Part shown: positions 10,544 to 18,957 of the stretch, piece by piece
How the letters are laid out: each line of letters starts with the position of its first letter
Position numbering within the stretch: the first letter of the stretch is position 1
Source: Mnemiopsis leidyi
Taxonomy: Eukaryota > Ctenophora > Tentaculata > Lobata > Bolinopsidae
NCBI GenBank assembly: GCA_000226015.1
Contig: JH153212.1
Span: forward strand, 549,463 to 575,178
Length of the DNA: 25,716 nt
Reading direction: 5' to 3'
Translations under genes and position numbers: made by a program
Notes under the pieces: generated by a model
Seen by the model: only the letters and a program-made list of their open reading frames with translations
The model's database searches: none
What the model was told of the DNA's origin: nothing

Positions 10544-13260
10544 GAACATGAGTCTTACCAACAAAGTCTTTCTTGGTGGGCTACCAGGGGACATCCTAGC
10601 TGACGAGGTCAAAGAAGCTTTCAAAGAGTACGGAAAAATCGAAAATGTCGAGATCTTGTACGATAAGGAAACGAAAAAGTGTCGCGGATTTGGATTCATC
10701 ACGTTTGATTCACCGGAGCCAGCCGAGAAAGTGTTAGCTCTACAGCACTTCAGCATCGCTGGAAAGTTGGTGGAGGTCAAGTCAGCCAACCCTAAAGTGG
10801 ACAGAAACAAGATGAACAACTCGGGACACAGCCACGGACCCCCTCACATGGGCGGAGGTTCTGGGATGGGTCCTGGAGGACATCCCCCTGCAATGCCTCC
10901 TGGTTACCCATACCCTTACCCTTACCCTTACCCTCCTGGCGGTCCTCAACAACAGCGACCTGGTGGCGGTAGTGGTGGTAAGTTAAAAATTTAGTGTTGT
11001 TAACTCACCTGTTGTGTAACTGTTTCTGATAACTTCGTAGTTTGTTCATTACTTCTCTAGTTCCCATTAACGGAAGATATTATCCAGATCACGGCAGCAG
11101 ATCTCCTCCTCATGGCGGTCCCGGTGGGATGCCCCCTGGCATGCCTCCCGTCGGTCAAGGCGGCCATCCTGCCATGTACAACCCGTACTACGCCATGTAC
11201 TACGCCCAGATGGCAGGAGGAATGCCCCACGGCATGCCACCAGGATACGGGATGCCACCAGGTTACGGAGGTTCAAGCTCGTACAGCAGCAGTAGCAGTA
11301 GACACAGGAGCAGGTCCCCTAGGAGGAGCAGGAGTAGGAGCAGATCTCCCAGACGTAGAACTCCTCCTAGACATTCCCCTAGACGGTGTGTAATGTGTCT
11401 TAGTTACACTGTGTGTTAGTTACACTGTGTGTTAGTTACACTGTGTGTTAGTTACACTGTGTGTTAGTTACACTGTGTGTTAGTTACACTGTGTGTTAGT
11501 TACACTGTGTGTTAGTTACACTGTGTCTTAGTTACACTGTGNNNNNNNNNNNNNNNNNNNNNNNNNNNNNNNNNNNNNNNNNNNNNNNNNNNNNNNNNNN
11601 NNNNNNNNNNNNNNNNNNNNNNNNNNNNNNNNNNNNNNNNNNNNNNNNNNNNNNNNNNNNNNNNNNNNNNNNNNNNNNNNNNNNNNNNNNNNNNNNNNNN
11701 NNNNNNNNNNNNNNNNNNNNNNNNNNNNNNNNNNNNNNNNNNNNNNNNNNNNNNNNNNNNNNNNNNNNNNNNNNNNNNNNNNNNNNNNNNNNNNNNNNNN
11801 NNNNNNNNNNNNNNNNNNNNNNNNNNNNNNNNNNNNNNNNNNNNNNNNNNNNNNNNNNNNNNNNNNNNNNNNNNNNNNNNNNNNNNNNNNNNNNNNNNNN
11901 NNNNNNNNNNNNNNNNNNNNNNNNNNNNNNNNNNNNNNNNNNNNNNNNNNNNNNNNNNNNNNNNNNNNNNNNNNNNNNNNNNNNNNNNNNNNNNNNNNNN
12001 NNNNNNNNNNNNNNNNNNNNNNNNNNNNNNNNNNNNNNNNNNNNNNNNNNNNNNNNNNNNNNNNNNNNNNNNNNNNNNNNNNNNNNNNNNNNNNNNNNNN
12101 NNNNNNNNNNNNNNNNNNNNNNNNNNNNNNNNNNNNNNNNNNNNNNNNNNNNNNNNNNNNNNNNNNNNNNNNNNNNNNNNNNNNNNNNNNNNNNNNNNNN
12201 NNNNNNNNNNNNNNNNNNNNNNNNNNNNNNNNNNNNNNNNNNNNNNNNNNNNNNNNNNNNNNNNNNNNNNNNNNNNNNNNNNNNNNNNNNNNNNNNNNNN
12301 NNNNNNNNNNNNNNNNNNNNNNNNNNNNNNNNNNNNNNNNNNNNNNNNNNNNNNNNNNNNNNNNNNNNNNNNNNNNNNNNNNNNNNNNNNNNNNNNNNNN
12401 NNNNNNNNNNNNNNNNNNNNNNNNNNNNNNNNNNNNNNNNNNNNNNNNNNNNNTGTCTTAGTTACACTGTGTGTTAGTACACTGTGTGTTAGTTACATCG
12501 TGTGTTAGTTACACTGTGTGTTAGTTACACTGTGTGTTAGTTACACTGTGTGTTAGTTACACTGTGTGTTAGTTACACTGTGTGTTAGTTACACTGTGTG
12601 TTAGTTACACTGTGTGTTAGTTACACTGTGTGTTAGTTACACTGTGTGTTAGTTACACTGTGTGTTAGTTACACTGTGTGTTAGTTACACTGTGTGTTAG
12701 TTACACTGTGTGTTAGTTACACTGTGTGTTAGTTACACTGTGTGTTAGTTACACTGTGTGTTAGTTACACTGTGTGTTAGTTACAGATTATAGCAAGTTA
12801 TTTAGCTCACTGCTGAGTAAATAATCTCAGTAAATCTCAGCAAAATATATTTTGTCAAATGATGGAAAAAATCGACTAATTTTTTAACCGATGCAAAAGA
12901 CGGACCATTAGTTTAATTGACAGCTGTCCAGTTCTTCTTGTTGATCTCTTAGTGTGGACTAAATTATCTCAACTCGTTTTTCAATGTAGACTGTTTACTA
13001 AGTGTTCAGTCCTGATCTATCTCAGATACAGGTCAAGGTCGAGATCTCCACCCTATCGTGGACACTCTCCCCACCGCCCGCCCTACCCCACGCGCAGCCC
13101 CGGTGGTCGCAGCCCCTCACCGCGCAGAGACTACTTGGCTGCTTACGGAAGTAGCATGCCGGTGGACTACCTGTACGGTCGACGTGAGAAGGAACCGCGA
13201 TCTCCCAGCCCTGCAAGACGTGCTCCTAGATCACCCCCCAGCAGCTACAACCCTTACTAA
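10544..13260 (+). CDS. RNA-binding protein: single Musashi/hnRNP-type RRM, Gly/Pro/Tyr-rich linker, RS-rich tail
   Basis: Three exons give a complete 329-residue protein: coding bases 10548-10977, 11061-11385 and 13026-13260, with matching phases and donors GTAAGT and GTGTGT. Residues about 5-85 form one RRM. RNP2 is VFLGGL, RNP1 is RGFGFITF, and the domain closes VEVKSANPK, the pattern of Musashi, DAZAP1 and hnRNP A/B/D RRMs. The middle is low complexity: PPHMGGGSG, a (PY)n run at about residues 120-130, then repeated MPPG and NPYYAMYYAQMAGG. The C-terminal third is RS-rich (SRSPRRSRSRSRSPRRR) and ends SSYNPY-stop. Known RRM-plus-RS proteins act in nuclear pre-mRNA splicing and RNP assembly, so a nuclear splicing or RNA-processing role is likely by family knowledge. 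Arg/Ser stretches are usual SR-kinase targets. The start is chosen because ATG follows the 3' splice site at 10543 by four bases and opens directly into the RRM. I give no ortholog name. Confidence 0.9.
10906..10935 (+). repeat. Coding hexanucleotide repeat (TACCCT)n
   Basis: A short tandem of TACCC(A/T) hexamers in exon 1 of the RRM gene encodes alternating Pro-Tyr. Such coding repeats often vary in copy number between alleles without shifting the frame. Confidence 0.8.
11394..12785 (+). repeat. 16-bp minisatellite in intron 2 of the RRM gene, with assembly gap
   Basis: Near-perfect copies of GTGTGTTAGTTACACT run from just after the exon-2 donor to about 12785. The unit is 16 bp with rare variants (GTGTCTTAG, and one unit near 12478 missing a base). 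About nine units precede and about twenty follow a run of Ns at 11542-12453. Both gap edges are inside the array, so the gap is presumably more of the same repeat. Because 16 is not a multiple of three, the array cycles through all frames and encodes nothing. Confidence 0.95.
11542..12453. other. Assembly gap (912 Ns)
   Basis: This is an unresolved run of N. Any open frame across it is an artefact. The length may be an estimate from read pairing. Confidence 0.99.
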
Positions 13261-13920
13261 AGCAGGTGGGATATCTATTATATATAAATATAGGAATTGT
13301 AATATCACACACCCACCTATTATATTGCAGATCATTTAGGCGTTTTCACTCGCATATCTCATACCAATGGTAGGCTCTTTCAAGAAAAGCAAATTAGAAA
13401 GTAGTATTCTTTAACAACAGAATAATCCATGAATAATATGACAAATCTGTTCAATATCCCGAGATGTTGAGTTTCAGTTGGGATATTTAACTTAGCCATC
13501 GTAGATCTTGCTTTGTAATTGTGTTGACCAGTCTTGCTATTTCTTGATACTTCCATCGCTGTTATATTGAGCGTGACTATTGATCATATTGGCGAAAAAA
13601 AGACTGGTTTAAAGTTTGTTGTAAATGGGTCCGTTAGTTTGTCTCAATTAGATCTTACTGTGTTACATAATTGCTTAATTTATTCATGAACTTTCTGTAT
13701 TTTCTGCTCGAGCCACATCCAATTTGCTGAAACTTGAATCTCTTTTATGAACATAGAATTTCAATTGATTGATCACAGCTCTGTTGCTTGTAAACTTTAG
13801 CACGATGACAAAGCAACAATCGAAATTGACGAATTTTTTGGTACAGATGATTTCTTTGAATTTGTCAAATCACAGTTGAACCTAATCTTCTCTTATCAGC
13901 AATAAAAGACAGTTGACTAA
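13261..13920 (+). other. Probable 3' UTR of the RRM gene, with a candidate UTR intron
   Basis: Four bases after the stop codon an AGCAG/GTGGGA donor-like site occurs at 13264/13265. A matching acceptor (TTATATTGCAG) lies at 13330, which would make a 66-bp intron directly behind the stop. An AATAAA hexamer at 13901-13906 is a reasonable poly(A) signal. No coding potential was seen. The boundaries are inferred. Confidence 0.4.
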
Positions 13921-15705
13921 ATGACTAACCTCTGGTTAAACCCCTAGGTTGCGTTGCAGTTTGCGTAGTGTTGTATTTGTTATCAACGAACACTGTTGAA
14001 TCAGTCATTGCTACAACGGTTGCAGTTGTGTTGCTCGACTCAATGTGTATGTCACGGCCGCCCATCTGCGGCCTCTATAATTATAACTTTTTCTGGACAA
14101 CAACCCTTTTTGCTGGTGACTATACTCCTGCATGATATTTGCACATTTAATTGCGTAGTACTTTAACTCCTATTTTTGAAGACATTGAATTTGCTCGGTG
14201 GCTAAATGCCTGTTGTACCGCACCCGCTACAATTTGATGTAGTTTGTCCGGGCTTAATTTCATGCTCATGTATTGCAGTCGTCTGGTACTGTCCAAATTA
14301 CAGATTTCAGTTTTATTTGAATATCATCAATGTATAACTTGACTCTTTATTTTAATGTTCTTATAAGATTGTTTTAATTGTCTCAGAAGTGTGTTCTTTT
14401 ACTCGATTACGACAAACGGAATATCATCACGTTATCCCCTAAGCCCCATTACACTTAAAATCAGTTGTGGGACATCTACGCATAAAGAGCTTTTTGGACT
14501 AGCAAAATAAACCAGATTTATGTACAAAGACTGACATTTTTGCGCGCACGCTCCATTTGTTAGCGCGCGTTTGAGAATGGAAAGATGTCTAACACTTGAA
14601 ATTCTCAAACTCTTAAGTTGGTATTCTACTATATTTAATTGGCAAAATAGCTTTCAAGTGTATGCACATAAGGAAAAAAGGTATGAAATGAACTTACTAG
14701 TTGATTCCACCACGTAAGCAGTGAAACTTGTGTCTATAAATAACGAAATGGGAATGACACCGCGGTATTTGATGTTGCGTCTTATTTCTTCCTAGAACAC
14801 GGCACACCCTGAGAGCTGCAACGTCACATGTTAGTATTCAGAATCTTATCTAACGTTGCATTTCAATAGGATTGAGGAGATCAGAATGTGCCCCGAACAG
14901 CAAGGTGAATAAACGTGCAGAAATGTCAATCAGAAATTTATATTCGAGAATCGAATTTTTGAAGTTCTCATAAATATTATCTGCGGCTTATGCGCGGCTA
15001 GCGACAACTGGATTCCGAGTTAGACATTTTCTACAAAAAGGTGAAGATAAAGAAGCTTCGTGGCAATTAGACTTTAAATCTCAAATGAATTGAATAATTA
15101 AAGTAGAGATCAATCATATTTGACTTACTAGACATATTAATGACGCACGAAATTATTATTTTCACAGTTGTGCCGTATAACTTCACACTTTCTGCAAATT
15201 AGCTATGCGAGAGAGCGTTATTTTTTCTTGTTATTACTAGCAACTACCCGCACTGCCTGCTATTTTTTCTTGGTAGATGATATCGTTACACTTACATGAC
15301 TCTGAGGCCTGCTCCAAATTAGTGATACAAGAACATCTTTTTTGTTGTTATTGCTAACAACTGCCTGCAATTTATACCTATACATATCATTATTCAACTC
15401 AGCCTTTGACTTCGATAAATAATGAGATTTACGCCACTCACTACGCTCGAGGCGTAAATCATGTTACTTCACACTTACTCGTTATGTAACTATATAATGC
15501 CTAACTCAGCCGGACCCTTTAGTCTTAGAAGAAAATGGATACATCGATTTTTGACTTTCATTTTTCTTCAATAAAAGTTTAAACATGATTTATCATAATT
15601 AAAATTTTAGAAATTTCCTTTGTGTCTTAAAAAATGGTGAAAAATACCCTTATTTTCTGTGACGTCCAAAATTTGACGGTTTTGCTCTATTTCGCCAAAT
15701 TTTTG

Positions 15706-15727
15706 GACCGCCAAAATTTTGGCCGTC
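15706..15727. repeat. 22-bp near-perfect palindrome
   Basis: The core GCCAAAATTTTGGC is a perfect 14-bp palindrome, extended outwards by GACC/CGTC with one mismatch per arm. A related inverted pair (GTCCAAAATTTGACG against CGCCAAATTTTTGGAC) lies immediately to its left at 15664-15708. Together they could extrude as hairpins or be the remnant of a small inverted-repeat element. Confidence 0.6.
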
Positions 15728-16020
15728 GCTAAATAGTCGCTATAAATATGTCTTGTAAGGTATTTGCGGCAGACATATGATGGGGAATGATTAGATGGCG
15801 ACAGTGGAAAGGCATTGACTCACGTTGCCGAGCCAGGCAACGTATGGCAAGGGAGGCAATAGGCATGGGACGGGAAAATAAGTAAAAGGGAGGTCTGCTT
15901 GTTTAATTTTGTAATCCTTAAACATAAGATAAGCAAACAATTTTTTCCATCTCTAATACTTTTTTGTCCGAAGGCAAAAAAGTAAAGTAGATGGTTTAAA
16001 AGTGGTCGGATTTTGGAGGT

Positions 16021-16076
16021 GGTAGGTGGGTAGGTAGGTAGATGGCGGTGTCCGCTGTCCGCTGTCCGCTGTCCGC
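16021..16076. repeat. GGTA-rich tract followed by four tandem TGTCCGC heptamers
   Basis: A G/T/A-rich tract (GGTAGGTGGGTAGGTAGGTA) is followed by four exact copies of TGTCCGC at 16049-16076. These are simple tandem repeats with no coding signal. Confidence 0.85.
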
Positions 16077-18057
16077 GGTCACAAAGCAATTTTACACATA
16101 GTGCAGTGCGCGCCACCGTTACCATGTCGACGTCACAAGTTGCCTCCGCAAAGCTATTCTACGCTGAATATATTTGCGAGTTTATTACCGTTGCGCGGCG
16201 TACGTATCACTGTTAAAGTTTTACTCCGAAGTATTATGTCAATTTGAGATTCAATTCTAATGCTTATCTGACTTATCTATGGTTTTAAGTTTATGCGCTA
16301 CTGTGGCAAATTATTTAATTCTTAATTTTGCGATATTACGACAATATTAAGAGATTATGTGACACAATATGACGACACGCAAATTATACAGCGTAGCTTT
16401 ATTCTAATAAACGCATCGCAATAGACCGATTGAATCAGCTATCGTAATTACTCCACGAATTGCATACCTTATGAATTGCTCTCGTCTGCACCTGATCTCA
16501 CTTTCATTATCAATATCAGTTATATTTGACTAGATGTAATGCGAGAGCCGCGTATCAGCCACTGCAACATGCAAGCTAATGACACTGAAACTTAACTTTA
16601 ACTTCCGACAGAATTAAATTAAAAAATAGACCTAGTCAAACTATTTGACTGCACCGTCATAATTATCCACATCCGTTGTTTTTAATAGCTAAAATTTCGA
16701 GGCCGGTTATAAGTTTTCAAAACCGAAAACTAGTATGCATCAACAGCAGCCATTATCATCAGACAAGTTTGAATAAAAATGTTTCAGTTTCACGGCCAAT
16801 ATTTTCACTGTAGCTTCCATGGTAATCCATCAGCAGTCTTTGCGGCAGAATTTACTTTTACAACATATCTGCTGCTCAAATGCTATGCTTCTAGCACTAG
16901 CAGAGGGCAAATCGAAGAAGCCTCTTTAAGATTTGAGAGATGGAAATCTAGCGTCCGCCTGAGACCTAACTAAGCGGGCGCAATTCTTGTTATAGTTGAA
17001 TTTGCATTTAATATTTAAAAAACTTATTTTAAATTCCATCTTCCATTCAATAAATTATCAAGCCCATATTTCTCAAGTCAATTTCATAGATAGCTAAAAG
17101 TAAAAAAAATTAAAGTAAATTCGCTTTTTCCGTTGAACCTTGCCAAGATTCGCAATGTGGCTTCAGCAACACACGTTTTATCAAAATGTTGACTTGCCTA
17201 ATCCTAGCACTTGTAAGGGAATTACTCTGGTGCCTGAACTTTTGCGGCAAATCGCCGCTCGATAATTTTCCGCACCGTCGTGAAATTTGCCAATTTTGAA
17301 TTTGTCTTATCTCAATCTGTAAAGAATCGGGCAGATGGAAGTTTCCTCACACTCAATTAGGGATTATAAAATGATTAGGTACCCTCGGCTAGGCTCTCTA
17401 ACTCTAATTACAATTATATTGAGATGATCTTGACTGCAACCAATGCGCACCATTCTGGAATGACTTCATTCCTGATAGTAATCAAGATCAATTTCAGCTA
17501 CAGCTCGCAACCTATCCTGGTCAGTGGTGCAACTCAAGTTCACTGTTCCTTTCTCCCGAAACTCAAAATGAGTGGTAAGCGATTTATATCGATATTTTGT
17601 GATAATAATGTGATATATTGTAAAGAATGTCCCGTCTTTTTTCACAAGAACTTTAAGTTTAGGTTTTACGTTTCAACGTTAAGGCTGTGTCACGTGTGCT
17701 GAGCAAGACGCTGAGGACAGTTTATTAGATCAGCAAATACTGATCCACTTTCTTGATAAAGAAAATTGCGTTCTAAGTGTTCCCTTTTTTGATAAGAATC
17801 TCCATAACGAATAAAAATTACTGATGCGGGCTGTTGTTGTTATCTTGGTAATTTCGTCACGCTGTCCTTTTTTGCCTAGAGCTGGATTAAAAAGATTTCG
17901 TCTGAATTTGTTATTTTGATATATGAATTGTCAATAGGTGTAAATGTCATATGTGTCACTTTCTTCTAATACTATCAGAGAAACGGTCGATTACCTATTG
18001 TCCATTTTCTTTTCGAACAGCCTTAAAATTCAGTAATATTTTAGCCAAGTAAGAATA

Positions 18058-18285
18058 AAGAACGGTATTGTTGGGGAGAAATCGCACATTTTCGAAGATT
18101 CCGAACCCCGTTTCTCAAAATTTATGGGCCCTGCTTTAGTTCTCGGTAGTCAAATACTCTCAAATGGTGTTATAAACATCGGATTGATTGAACCTTAATA
18201 GGCCTCAAAAATCGAAAGTAGGAGCAATAAATTAAGAGAAATGGGGCTTTGAAATTTGCGATCCCTCCCCAGAAATACCGTTCTT
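18058..18285. mobile_element. 228-bp hairpin (MITE-like) element with long inverted arms
   Basis: The left end AAGAACGGTATTGTTGGGGA and the reverse complement of the right end (AAGAACGGTATTTCTGGGGA) match almost completely. Similarity continues inwards through ATCGCA, CCCC(G/A)TTTCTC, AATTTAT and CT(G/A)CTTT(A/C) segments, so most of the element folds on itself. It has no transposase frame. This is the architecture of a miniature inverted-repeat element or of a hairpin RNA precursor. No clear target-site duplication was seen. Confidence 0.65.
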
Positions 18286-18510
18286 CTTTGTTTACTTCAT
18301 GAGCAGCAATCTACTATTTCGAATTTGTGAGCATAGACTTCCTATCACTTACGGTGATAAGACACCCAAGTAATTTTCTATTGATGATAAAATTTCACTT
18401 AAGAATGAACACATGTCAGCAGCTTGTCTTTATCAAAAATATAAATCGTACCACTTTGTGAATTATACGGCGAGCACCAACATAAGGAGATCTCAGGTTG
18501 CCAATATGTA

Positions 18511-18594
18511 TAGAGGGTGTCCCAATAAAAAGTTATTAACAAAACCCACGTCCGACTCCCGGCCTTGTGAAACTTTTTCTGGCCGAACCCTGTA
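18511..18594. mobile_element. 84-bp candidate mariner-type MITE
   Basis: The left end TAGAGGGTGTCCC, then a short A-rich tract and AGTT, resembles the reverse complement of the right end, TACAGGGTTCGGCC plus a similar A-rich tract and AGTT. Both ends start at TA. AGGGTGTCCC-like termini with a TA target are common in Tc1/mariner-derived elements. Arm identity is only moderate, so the call is tentative. Confidence 0.35.
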
Positions 18595-18659
18595 GTTTTA
18601 ATGCGACCTTGTCGTGGACATTGTTGTGGATCTTGTCGTGGAACTATGATAGAAGTATG

Positions 18660-18799
18660 TATAGAGAACAGTGGGTGTCCATGTCGCAAATTTGTTATGA
18701 CGTTTGTTCCTTTTTCTTTTACCTGTATTCTCATCGGTTAATCGCTGTCACATGTCAAAGCAATTTTGCGACAACTAATCACCGACACCGTTCTCTATA
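18660..18799. mobile_element. 140-bp inverted-repeat element beside aminopeptidase first exon A
   Basis: The left arm starts TATAGAGAACAGTG and later has TGTCGCAAATTTG. The reverse complement of the right arm starts TATAGAGAACGGTG and later has TGTCGCAAAATTG. The arms are about 40 bp with a few mismatches and indels around a T/C-rich loop. The right end lies 32 bp before the proposed start codon of first exon A. The element may therefore contribute promoter or 5' UTR sequence. Confidence 0.5.
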
Positions 18800-18831
18800 T
18801 TATGTTTATTAACGTGACGGTAAAAAAGGAG

Positions 18832-18957
18832 ATGCGGTGTTCGACTCACTTCATGACCGGTCTGTCTATATGGATGTGTGTTATGCTGAGCATTGTACCG
18901 GCAGCCGTGGTTCCTTCTGATGGTATCGGTGAAGTTTTGGACGGTCCGTGGGACAAT
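18832..18957 (+). CDS. Aminopeptidase alternative first exon A (signal-peptide type)
   Basis: The 42-codon exon begins [10 protein letters not shown], has a hydrophobic core [17 protein letters not shown] and ends [10 protein letters not shown] followed by the donor GTAAGT in phase 0. Val-Pro-Ala satisfies the -3/-1 rule for signal peptidase, so a secreted or lumenal product is likely. A signal anchor cannot be excluded. In-frame ATGs also occur upstream at 18766 and 18802 and downstream at 18853. I chose 18832 because it leaves a short n-region. An inverted-repeat element ends just upstream. Confidence 0.65.

Larger units (their letters stand above)
13921..18057. other. Long intergenic region
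   Basis: I find no supported gene in about 4.1 kb. Small frames exist but lack domains, codon bias and splice context. Contents noted are an imperfect hairpin with arms GATTTACGC/GCGTAAATC at 15425-15459 and diverged repeats of a segment starting CAAATTAG at about 15195 and 15316. There is a palindrome at 15706-15727. A GGTA-rich stretch and a TGTCCGC tandem lie at 16021-16076. Confidence 0.55.

Noticed and set aside
11509-12477. Apparent 322-codon frame
   Set aside because: It is almost entirely the N gap plus minisatellite and has no coding content.
16779-16973. Short plus-strand frame starting MFQFHGQYFH
   Set aside because: Isolated 64-codon frame without domain or splice sites in AT-rich DNA.
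18399-18734. 111-codon minus-strand frame
   Set aside because: It runs through two inverted-repeat elements and shows no protein-like pattern.
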